Assembly (NCBI RefSeq): GCF_000283155.1
Contig: NW_004454178.1
Span: 3,405,268-3,469,267, forward strand
Source: Ceratotherium simum simum
Taxonomy: Eukaryota > Chordata > Mammalia > Perissodactyla > Rhinocerotidae
Direction: 5' to 3'
Length of the DNA stretch: 64,000 nt
Shown: positions 24,681 to 33,580 of the stretch, in pieces
Numbering within the stretch: the stretch's first letter is position 1
Layout: every line of letters starts with the position of its first letter
Position numbers and translations under genes: made by a program
The notes under the pieces: generated by a model
Databases searched by the model: none
Seen by the model: only the letters and a program-made list of their open reading frames with translations
Told to the model about the DNA's origin: nothing

Positions 24681-26479
24681 ACATACAAAAATTCAAAAAC
24701 AACCTAGCAGTATCTCACGGGACTTCATTTCTGAAATTTCCTGACTGCTATTAGAGATCCTTTAAATTTCAACAGTAATATGCTTGACCACAAATATCAC
24801 CATTTATGTAGAGGAATGTTTTATAAAACTTCTCATTTTGCAGATTCATTGCCCTATTAGTGAAAGTCTGTAAAAATTGTATTTTCATTCTATATTCTTT
24901 TAACAAAGAACTTTCAAAAATTGAAATGATTTAATATTTGCAATTTAACAGGCTGAATGCCTTTAGTAGGTAGAGGTGTCTTGCACACCAGAAGTTCATC
25001 TACCATTTGGAAGGTGATATTTCTCTTAGAATTCTGAAATGCTGTAAAAACTTTATATGGCACTGAATTGTTTCATTTCAAAAACTCAGGGCTTTCTAAT
25101 ATGACTTTTAAAGAAATTTCAAGGCTCCAATCTCAGTATTTTAAATGAAATTGGTAAGTTGGACACTTAACTTTGAAATTTCTGATCCTAATAAAAATAT
25201 GAAGTTGAACAATTCCTTCCTAGTCGTGCAATATGCAGAAATTATAAATGAGTACAGAACTTCTTTTTTTTTTCTTCTAGCTTTCTTTCTGTTTTACATG
25301 AATCTGAACCAGAAAGCATATTGAACTGATTTAAATTGGAACCCGCAGAAGGAAGCTGGCTACAGACATGGAGGGTAACTCATAGTCTGTGACCAGACTG
25401 GTTTGTCTAATGATGTAGTTTTTGTCACAATAAATGACTACATGCACAGATTTCTGTCTAGTTAGACATTTGGCTTGAAATAAACATTAGGAGAACTGAA
25501 TCCAAACATCAACTAGGCCAAAAGTTGCTTTAAGCTTTGCCAACCTAATGCTAATCCAACTAGGAGTAACATGTTTTTTTGTTTCACAACAAATGAGTCT
25601 TTGAATCTATTAAACTGAATCTGATGATGATTTCAGGGACATGTCTGATGAGAACATTATCCCACTGCAACAGGTCTGGAACCTAATTTTCCCATCAAAA
25701 GTCACTTACCTACTTTGATATCCTAGAAGTGGAAAGAATGATCCAAGAACTGAGACAGGAAATACTTTGGCTGTGTAATTTGATTCAGAAAGAAGGCCCA
25801 TGTTTAACCACCTACTTTATTTTGTAATACCTATTTTATAACTAGGTGTAGAGATCATTCCCTTGTCTGAAATTAGCCCTAGCCCACCTTCCTAAGGCTT
25901 CATTAAAAGCAAGACAAACTTAATGAGGAGTAGCAGCATAAGTAAAAATAATTTACATAGGGCTCTATTTATCTGTGTCGCTTATCTTGGAATGCTGTAT
26001 ACTTCTATCTGCAGATTTTTCATTCCATACAGCTGAAAAGAATGGCATCTAGAAATGTCTGAAAATATTAGTAAATAAAAGATGTAACACAGAATTATTT
26101 GGATGGAAAAAAATGTACCAAACAGGAGATTTTCCCAATTACTTGAAAACTAAAGGGATATACATGTCTAACCGACATCAAATGTATTTACTTGGAAGAC
26201 ATTGATAGACTCTGCATATCATTGATATACATTGATATTCTGGGACAAAATAAAGAGAAAATACCTGATTAAATATGAATATGAATGTGTGGTTAAATAG
26301 CACCACACCAATATTTTCTAAACTGAGTTTCTAAAGGTGTTTATCTTCCTCTTTGAAATAATAAACTAAGTGTTAGTTTTCTATATTGATGTCAAATACA
26401 TATATGGCTCTTTAGTTAGAAATATGCAATAATTGGAGAATTTCTGTTTTCCATTCAACTTATGAAATCATCCACAGGA
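24681..26479. other. Unassigned sequence
   Basis: About 1.8 kb with no repeat family and no significant frame recognised. It looks like unique intergenic sequence. Confidence 0.5.
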
Positions 26480-26640
26480 CCACAGCAAGTTACAAAATTT
26501 GTGGGGCCTAGTGCAAAATGAGAATGTGGGGTCCCTTATTCAAATTAAGAATTTCAAGATGGCGACAGCACAGCATGGGGCCCGTCTAAGTACAAGGCCT
26601 TGTGCAACCACAGACTCATAAAGCCAGCCATGCAAGGGTC
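26480..26640 (+). repeat. Ancient interspersed repeat, family name uncertain
   Basis: 'gtggggcctagtgcaaaatgagaatgtgggg', 'aagaatttcaagatggcgacagcacagc', 'ggggcccgtctaagtac' and 'ccttgtgcaaccacag' match a mammal-wide repeat I remember by its 'gggccc..tgcaaaatgaaaatgtgggg' layout. I cannot name the family. Confidence 0.6.
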
Positions 26641-27142
26641 TATCAACAAAACTCTCTATTGACTTGCATTTGTATTGCTAATAGGATTGCAAAAGACAAG
26701 GAGGGCAGCGGCTAAAGCATCATTCCTTGCCAACCCAATCAATGGAAAGTTACCCTCCCACTGGTCCACCCATACCTATTTATCTGCCACATCAAAAGGA
26801 ACAGGCTGTTGAAAACATGGCAGCAAGGATAAGAAGTGGGGGAATTAAGACACACATCAAGTCCTCCAGTTTCCTGCCTTTGATAGAAACACACAATACT
26901 GTACTGTTTGCAACATCCTTTCATTACTTTGCTAGAGAGCTCTGGCTCACACCACTGGAGACTTGTGAAAAGAAGAAACCCCACAGGAAAGTGGTTTGGA
27001 AACATTTGCTCATTTTCAAGATCTTTTCTTCCTATATTCAAAAAGACAATAAATATCTATAATATCTGAATTAAAACTCTTGAGCTTCAAACTGCCTTGT
27101 TCTTGAATCATTCAAACTCACATAATGTATTCACAAAAAATA
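26641..27142. other. Unassigned sequence with overlapping opposed frames
   Basis: A plus-strand frame of 111 codons (26727-27062) overlaps a minus-strand frame of 100 codons (26739-27041). Neither has a domain, a signal peptide or a membrane pattern that I recognise. No splice or promoter context supports them. Confidence 0.4.
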
Positions 27143-27341
27143 TGAATAAAGTCTTTAAATTTTTTTTAAATTTTATTTATTTATTTTTCTCCCAAAGCCC
27201 CAGTAGATAGTTGTGTGTCATAGCTGCACATCCTTCTAGTTGCTGTATGTGGGATGCGGCCTCAGCATGGCCGGAGAAGCAGTGCGACGGTGTGCACTTA
27301 ACCGCTAAGCCATGGGGCCGGCCCTGAATAAAGCCTTTAAA
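27143..27341 (-). mobile_element. ERE SINE, long form with internal deletion, minus strand
   Basis: The element spans 27160-27324. On the minus strand it starts 'gggccggccccatggcttagcgg' and carries 'ctccggccatgctg' and 'cagcaactagaaggatg'. It lacks the usual B-box region between head and centre, and it ends at an A-rich tail. It is flanked by 17-bp repeats at 27143-27159 and 27325-27341 ('tgaataaagtctttaaa' / 'tgaataaagcctttaaa', one mismatch). Loss of the B box would be expected to cripple Pol III transcription. Confidence 0.95.
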
Positions 27342-27955
27342 ATCATGACCAGATTAAACTAGTTGATCTATATATATGAACTTTGTGAAACACCCAAGTT
27401 CAACTCTTACATCATTACGAGCAATGCAGTGTATTCCTGACATATATATGTAGTCTGGGGTCACTACAGAAATGGGCACGGAAATTCCTCCTTCAATGCA
27501 ATCTACAGGCACACTTCAGTAATAATGATTCTTTTACCTTTCACTTATTGGCAGGTTTTTTTCACAGAGTTTCAAAGCTTGACTAATCCACAAGATAATA
27601 TCAGCATATCCTTAATTTCATCAAATTTAACTTTATTTAGTAAATGAGGATGTTTTCTACTTCCTTTGATCCAAACTCTCATGATAAGGCCTTTGATAAG
27701 ATAGTATCATAAATTGATTTACTATGGGGAACATATTTCTAAGAAAGAATACACTAATTAAAGAAGGGGGAAAAAAGATTTATACTTTAAAAGAAATTCT
27801 CAAAAATTAGCATTCAAGATAGAAAGATCAGGAGAAGGATGTTATCTTCCTAATTTTTGAATTACGTTATTGGTCCAATTTAAAAGTTCATTTGAGGTTT
27901 ATCTTGTTCATTTCTAGTTAAAACAAATGTTAGAAAAATATTTTTAAAACTTATT
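27342..27955. other. Unassigned sequence
   Basis: AT-rich; nothing recognised. Confidence 0.5.
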
Positions 27956-28220
27956 TATTCCATACTTTTTTTTGTGAGGAGGACTAGCCCTGAGCTAACA
28001 TCCGATGCCAATCCTCCCCTTTTTTCTTGAGGAAGACTGGCCCTGGGCTAACATCCCTGCCCATCTTCCTCTACTTTATATGGGATGCCACCACGCCGTG
28101 GCTTAACAAGCGTTGCGTCAGTGCGCGCCTGGGATCCGAACCTGGAACCCCAGGCTGCCGCAGTAGAGTGCTGGCACTTAACCGCTGTGCCACCAGGCGG
28201 CCCCTATTCCATACTTTTTT
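27956..28220 (-). mobile_element. ERE SINE, short form, minus strand
   Basis: The element spans 27972-28204. Read on the minus strand it has the 'ggggccgcctggtggcacagcgg' head, 'gttcggatccc', 'catataaagtagagg' and the A-rich tail. It is flanked by 'tattccatactttttt' at 27956-27971 and 28205-28220. The 105-codon plus frame over it is an artefact. Confidence 0.96.
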
Positions 28221-28427
28221 AACTGCAAAATCTTGGGGCAGATATAGCATTATCTATCAATTTCCTAGAAGAAAAAAAATCAAGATTGTCCACTTCTTCA
28301 CTTACTCTTACACTGCATTAACAAAACAAGAACTCAATAAATAAATGGAAACCAAAAAGAAAAAAGGCAAGTAATGGCAATTGGAAGCTTAACAATTAAT
28401 GTGGGCAGTCATAGCTAAGCTATATTC

Positions 28428-28929
28428 AAAAAATTTTAATAGTTCTCCCAATTGTTAGGTTGTCTTTTCGTTTTATTGACGGTTTCCTTTGCTGTGCATA
28501 AAGAGGATGTGGTATATATACACAATGGAATACTACTCAGCCATAAGAAACGATGAAATCCAGCCATTTGTGACAACATGGATGGACATTGAGGGTATAA
28601 TGCAAAGTGAAATAAGTCAGAGGGAGAAGGTCAAATACCGCATGATTTCCTTCATTAAGTAGTAGATAATAACAACAATAAACAAACACATAGAGACAGA
28701 GATTGGATTGGTGGTTACCAGAGGGGAAGCGGGGAGGGAGGAGGGTGAAAGGGATAATTGGGCACATGTGTGTGGTGATGGGTTGTGATTGGTATTTGGG
28801 GGGTGAACATGATGTAATCCATGCAGAAATAGAAGTATAATGATGTACACCTGAAATTTATACAATGTTATAAACCAATGTTACTGCAATAAATAAAAAA
28901 TAAAAAAATAAAAAATTTTAATAGTTCTC
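28428..28929 (+). mobile_element. 5'-inverted (twin-primed) L1 insertion with perfect 20-bp TSD
   Basis: The insertion is 28448-28909. Its first ~50 bases (28448-28498) are minus-strand L1: reversed, they encode the ORF2 C-terminal region around 'AKETVNKTKRQP'. From 28499 the L1 3' end is in plus orientation: 'gaggatgtggtatatatacac', 'aatactactcagcc', 'agtgaaataagtcagagg', 'ggtggttaccagagggg' and 'tgatgtacacctgaaattta', then an A-rich tail. Identical 20-bp repeats flank it at 28428-28447 and 28910-28929. The inversion is the classical signature of twin priming during target-primed reverse transcription. The 76- and 82-codon minus frames here are artefacts. Confidence 0.95.
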
Positions 28930-30012
28930 AACGAAAATTATTGCTTCCCCGTATCTTTGAAACCTAACCAATCACTTCATCCATTAGTACCCACCTATTA
29001 TAATGTATCTTTCCTGACGGCTACTTTGTCTTAATGACGCAGAAATGAGATATACTTCAATTTAAATTGGCACTCCTCTGAAAACATGTGAGAAAAAATG
29101 CTGACAAATTCCCACCATCTTAATGTTAAATGTAAATATCAATGGCATGTGAAGAAATGCTTATTAATGTTTTAAATTCTACTTCTTGGCCATTTCCATT
29201 CTAATTCCCTCAGTTAATAACGTTTTCCAGTGTTCTCCAAATTTAGTAATTACAATATAATACCTAAATACATCATTTAGAATAGTTTAGAGAATATTAG
29301 AGTAGTCCAAATCAGTGTATTCTCCCCCAGCCAAGAGTCTAAATTTCACACTAGTTTCTTACAATAGTAATTTTCTATCAATAGAGTCTGCCTTTGCTAA
29401 AAAAATAAAATTGATATCTATATATAATTTAAGTTCATAAAATAGAAAGCTTTGGTTCCCTTCAACTGTTACAGCATTAAGAAAACAAAAAAAAATAATA
29501 ATATTAATTAAGGAGAGAAGAAGGAATTAAACATTCTTTTCAAAAACACTAAATTAATAACTTGAGAAATGCTTCTTAACAAAATCAATTGTGCCTCCCT
29601 CAGATTGGTAATTAAATAGTAACTCTAATTAGAAATATTTTCTTCCTTAAGAAATATAAATTATTTACCACACAAACTTCATAACAACAAACTAGAGTAC
29701 ATTTTAATAGAAGGCAAGCAATACCTGGACAATTGATGTTTCTGAAGTGTTTTAACCTTGACTTAGCTCCACAATAAGAGTCTTATAGAGTTCACTTTAT
29801 TATAATTAAGTTTATTAAATATTGAATTTCAGTGCAAATAGAAAAGTTTCAAAGAAAGTACTTACACTTTCCTTGAAAGATATTTTCATAAATGCTATGT
29901 AGAGAAGCGAGATATCCTACACTCTCTGCCCGTATTTTACTCAAACAAGATTTATTAACTTACTACGTGAACAGTATTGTAGCTTCATAGTTTTTTTTTT
30001 AACCTTTAAGTT
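28930..30012. other. Unassigned AT-rich sequence
   Basis: No gene or secure repeat was recognised. 'acaagatttattaacttactacgtg' near 29946-29970 faintly resembles a reversed L2 tail. Confidence 0.45.
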
Positions 30013-30365
30013 AAAGGTACAGTCAGGGGCCGGCCCCGTGGCTTAGCAGTTAAGTGCACACACTCCACTACTGGCGGCCCGGGTTCGGATCCTGGGCGCA
30101 CACTGATGCACCGCTTCTCCGGCCAAGCTGAGACGGTGTCTCACATACAGCAACTAGAAGGATGACATACAATGGATGACATCAAAGGATAACATACACA
30201 ATACTATGACATGCAACTATCTACGGGGGCTTTGGGGAAAAAAAGGAGGAGGATTGGCAATAGATGTTAGCTCAGAGCCGGTATTCCTCAGCGAAAAGAG
30301 GAGGATTGGCATGGATGTTAGCTCAGAGCTGATTTTCCTCACAAGAAAAAAAAAAGGTACATTCA
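30013..30365 (+). mobile_element. ERE SINE, long form with expanded middle
   Basis: The element spans 30026-30352, with head 'ggggccggccccgtggcttagcagtt', B box 'gttcggatcc' and 'cagcaactagaaggatg'. Extra 'gacat/acatac' units follow before 'ctacgggggctttgg'. It ends in the usual body and A tail. It is flanked by 'aaaggtacagtca' (30013-30025) and 'aaaggtacattca' (30353-30365), with one mismatch. Confidence 0.96.
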
Positions 30366-30425
30366 AAATTCACTCCGCATCTACTCCAAATTGCTGTAGG
30401 AAAACTGTTGAACTGATGTTTCAAA

Positions 30426-30465
30426 ATCACAGTGTCTTTCTGAGCATCACAGTGTCTTTCTGAGC
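30426..30465. repeat. Perfect 20-bp tandem duplication
   Basis: 'atcacagtgtctttctgagc' occurs twice head to tail with no mismatch (30426-30445, 30446-30465). Confidence 0.97.
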
Positions 30466-30481
30466 CGACAAGTGATTTTCC

Positions 30482-30530
30482 AGTATCTGCAAGTGATACT
30501 AATTTTTTTAGTATCCACAAGCGATACTAA
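30482..30530. repeat. 21-bp near-tandem duplication
   Basis: 'agtatctgcaagtgatactaa' (30482-30502) and 'agtatccacaagcgatactaa' (30510-30530) differ at three positions and are separated by 7 bases. The duplication sits 16 bases after a second local duplication. Confidence 0.9.
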
Positions 30531-30764
30531 ATGCCCTAATATGATGTGTCACTGCAGTAGATGCCAAGGGGAGGCAGAGTACAGACTTGGCCTGCATTCG
30601 GAAGTAGTGGAGATCAACACACCAAACAGGGAAATTTGTAGGCATCCGATAAACTGTGTATGTGGGCTCCCATACACTGACATTTTCCAGAATATTACTC
30701 AACATGGAAGTAAGCCAAAAAGACATGATGGATTTGACTTTGAATAATTCTTCACCCTAAGTTA
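30531..30764. other. Unassigned sequence with a short cysteine-rich frame
   Basis: A 91-codon plus frame (30472-30747) encodes several cysteines (a 'CHCSRC' patch and 'CRHPINCVCG'), but its start lies inside the local duplications. No known family or gene context is visible. I regard it as unsupported. Confidence 0.35.
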
Positions 30765-31162
30765 GACATTGTTTTGTCAGCTCAGGCTGCTATAACAAAA
30801 TACTATGGACTGAGTGGCTTAAACAACATTTAGTTCTCACAGTTCTGGAGGCTGAGAGGTCCAAGATCAAGGTGCTGACAGACACAGCTCTTGGTGAGGC
30901 TCCTCTTCCTGACTTGCAGATGGTCTGCTCTCTGAGCGTTCACATGGTCTTTCCTCAGTGCACGCAGGGGGATAGTGAGAGTTCTCTGTCTCTCTCCCTT
31001 CTTAAGAGGGCTCTACTCCCATCATGAGGGCAACACCCTCAGGGCCTCATCTAAACCTAATTACTTCCCAAAGTCCTCACCTCCAAATACTAACACATTG
31101 GCGGGTTAGGTCTTCAATAGGTGAGTTTTGGGGGACACAAACATTTAGTCTATAGCAGACAT
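30765..31162 (-). mobile_element. Solo MaLR-type LTR (MLT1/MST class), minus strand
   Basis: The element at 30770-31157 begins TG and ends CA and is flanked by the 5-bp direct repeat 'gacat' (30765-30769, 31158-31162). 'tcaggctgctataacaaaatac', 'gtggcttaaacaac', 'cagttctggaggctgagagg', 'tcaaggtgctgacag' and 'acctccaaatactaac' match the reversed MST/MLT1 consensus. Canonical ends, TSD and absence of internal sequence mark it as a solo LTR left by recombination. Confidence 0.93.
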
Positions 31163-31179
31163 ATTACTTGTGATTTTAA

Positions 31180-31225
31180 GATACTGTGTGTGTGTGTGTA
31201 CATATACACATATACAAGTAAATGT
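31180..31225. repeat. (TG)n/(TA) microsatellite-like tract
   Basis: 'tgtgtgtgtgtgta' is followed by 'catatacacatatacaag'. Confidence 0.8.
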
Positions 31226-31304
31226 ATACATACATATTTGTCTTTAACGCATAATAGTATAATAGACGTATTATTGAATTCAAATTCATTAATTTAGTAA
31301 TTTA

Positions 31305-31640
31305 ATTGATTCATTTATTCATTTTCCTTTTTTTTTTTTTTTGTTTAGGAAGATTGACCCTGAGCTAACATCCGTTGCCAATCTTCCTCTTTTTGCTGAG
31401 GAAGATTAGCCCTGAGCTAACATCTGTGCCCATCTTCCTCTATTTTGTATGTGGGATGCCACCACAGCATGGCTTGATCAGTGGTGTGTGGGTCCATGCG
31501 CTGGATCTGAACCAGCAAAGCCTGGGCTGCCGAAGTGGAGCACACGAACTTGACCACTACGCTGTTGGGCCAGCCCCCATTTTCCAATTTTTCACTTAAT
31601 AATTTTTTGAGGACTTACTACGTGTTAGGAGTGAAATGCA
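31305..31640 (-). repeat. L2 LINE 3' end interrupted by an ERE, minus strand
   Basis: 'attcatttattcatttt' on the left and 'aataattttttgaggacttactacgtgttagg' on the right of the ERE together resemble a reversed L2 tail. The match is short and diverged. Confidence 0.5.
31320..31585 (-). mobile_element. ERE SINE, older variant, minus strand
   Basis: The element spans 31328-31577. On the minus strand it reads 'gggggctggcccaacagcg' and 'tcagatccagcgcatggaccc', then 'catacaaaatagaggaag' and 'cctcagcaaaaagagg', ending in a poly(A) tail. It resembles the variants at 50825 and 62310 ('catggacc' centre). It is flanked by an 8-bp repeat 'cattttcc' (31320-31327, 31578-31585). The short TSD is consistent with an older copy. 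Confidence 0.93.
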
Positions 31641-32484
31641 TCTTGTTCACTTTTGCATAATTTATGCTTAACACACCTGAATAGAATTGACTTAATTAGT
31701 GTCCTATTCTATAGTCAATAGGATCCAGAATATTGATTATATCTGAGATTCTTTAAAACTTTTTGCATTGAGACACTATTGCTAGCTCTGGTAGAAAAGC
31801 TTTGTTGTATTTTCTACTTTAAAATATAATGCCTACTTGTTTATACTATTTTGCCCCACAAATTTTTTAAATATCTGTGATACACTAAAATGAATTTGTT
31901 CAAAGTACAAAGTTATAAAAAGTAAATTACTGAGTGCATTATGAAACCTGAAATATCAGTAAGCTTTCAGAAAAGATTCTGAAAACATCAGACATCATGC
32001 CTTCCTTTAATACCTAAATAGATCATTGTGATACATATTTCCATTCTACAGCATTCATACCTAAATCCAAATTTCAGAAATGTTATATATGCCATTCACC
32101 AAAAACAGTCCACTATGTCTTTTCATACGTTAATGCATTTCTGAAAACTGTTCCAAGAAGTAAATTCAAGACTGCACAATTTAATTTTTCTCTTAGAAAA
32201 CTAATGCTTGGTATATAAGAAATGATGTGCTACAGCCAACCCACCATTATGCTCAATATAAATGAAATTGAAATCTTAAGAGTGCACCTTAATTAAAAAA
32301 AATACATTTATTTAAATTATTTTGAAACAACAATTTTTTACTTATTTACTTACGTCTTCGAATGTATACATGACGTGCTTTAATTCTAGGAGAACGGGAT
32401 CTGCTCAAGTTTTCCCAATCAACAAATCCAAATATTGGATCATAGCCACACAGGACTTTGTCTTTTCAGACAGAGTCTTTGCGT
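31641..32484. other. Unassigned AT-rich sequence
   Basis: No repeat or coding signal was recognised. Confidence 0.5.
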
Positions 32485-32556
32485 GTTCATTTTAAGCATG
32501 TCCTCTTATAGAAGTTCCTTGTTCATTTTAAGCACGTCCTCTTACAGAAGTTCCTT
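32485..32556. repeat. 36-bp tandem duplication
   Basis: Two head-to-tail 36-base units (32485-32520 and 32521-32556) start with 'gttcattttaagca' and end with 'agaagttcctt'. They differ only by two T/C changes. Confidence 0.95.
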
Positions 32557-32579
32557 TCTGCATCCTACTCGGAAGAACA

Positions 32580-32820
32580 ATCTCATTACTTCCTAATTCC
32601 TGCCCTAGACATCCTAATAAACCATCCCACCCGTGTTATAAAGAGCATGATGTGGTAACAATCAGCCCTCCTTCATGGCATACTTCACACTTATCATTAC
32701 TTGCTCACTGGCTCTTTTTCCAGGCAGATGACAAGCATTATGAGGACAAGGGATTTTCTGCTCTTAGCAGCTGGCACAGTGCCTGGTTCTAGAAATGTTT
32801 GCTGAAAGAACAGATAAATA
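32580..32820 (+). repeat. L2 LINE 3' end, plus strand
   Basis: 'cacacttatcattacttgctc...aggcagatgacaagcattatgaggacaaggg...ggcacagtgcctggttctag...atgtttgctgaa' follows the forward L2 3' tail. Confidence 0.85.
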
Positions 32821-33069
32821 GATGAAAGCAATAATTCCATTATATAATGTTTTTGGGTTTTAGGTGTCTTTTGTTTCTTGAAAACCTGGAGATTTCACTC
32901 TGGGCTCAGACTTCTAGGTCAAATATTTTTAATATTCTATAAACATGAGTTACATAATTGGTCGCATTTGTCTTCAGTTCATGGCAATGGTTTTATACTC
33001 TGTAGTCAGAAAGGCAAATGTTTTTAAAAGCCTAAACAAAATGCACCAACTAAATAGATACGATATATT

Positions 33070-33281
33070 TTTTTTAAAGATTTTATTTATTTATTTATTT
33101 TCCCCCCAAAGCCCTAGTAGATAGTTGTATGTCATAGCTGCACATCCTTCCAGTTGCTGTATGTGGGACGCAGCCTCAGCATGGCCGGAGAAGCGGTGTG
33201 TCCGTGAGCGCCCGGGATCCCAACCAGGGCCGTCAGCAGCGGAGCGCGCGCACTTAAACCGCTAAGCCACGGGGCCGGCCC
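33070..33281 (-). mobile_element. ERE SINE, long form, minus strand
   Basis: On the minus strand: 'gggccggccccgtggcttagcgg', 'gttgggatcccgggcgc', 'ctccggccatgctg', 'cagcaactggaaggatg' and 'ctactagggctttgg', then an A-rich tail with 'aaataaataaataaa'. It lacks the second half of the long form, like the copy at 27160. The flanks 'tacgatatattt' and 'tatgatatttat' may be a degraded TSD. Confidence 0.93.
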
Positions 33282-33469
33282 AATTGTTATGATATTTATT
33301 TCAAAAAATTTCAGTGGAAGTTGTGGGTTATGATAAAATACTTACAAAAACAATATTCCCTTCCCCATGACAGAATACAGTTGTTTAATTGGAAATTCTA
33401 TGGCTTTTGGAGATTCCACACTTACAAGAAATGGAATTGATACTTATTGGACTGTATTCACAGTGTCTC

Positions 33470-33580
33470 TTCTGAAAAACCTCCTTAGGGTCATGCTGAC
33501 AGCTGCTAATTATCAAACTAAAGGTTGTTTATGCTAATAAATACTTACTGACATTTAACTGATAATTCCAAAATTTCAAT
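33470..33580. promoter_or_regulatory. Candidate conserved noncoding block (inference only)
   Basis: Repeat-free sequence in which 'catgctgacagctgctaattatc' packs a TGACAG (TALE-homeodomain-like), a CAGCTG (E-box) and a TAATTA-like core. 'gtttatgctaataaatacttactgac' follows. The clustering is suggestive of an enhancer, but such motifs are common in AT-rich DNA. Confidence 0.25.

Noticed and set aside
26727..27062. 111-codon plus frame overlapped by a 100-codon minus frame
   Set aside because: Both strands being open suggests chance. No motif, splice sites or gene context.
30426..30530. Short spaced direct repeats reminiscent of a CRISPR array
   Set aside because: Only two copies each, no regular spacers, and a mammalian context.
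30472..30747. 91-codon cysteine-containing frame that might be a zinc-binding peptide
   Set aside because: The 5' part comes from local duplications and the cysteine spacing fits no zinc-finger class I know.
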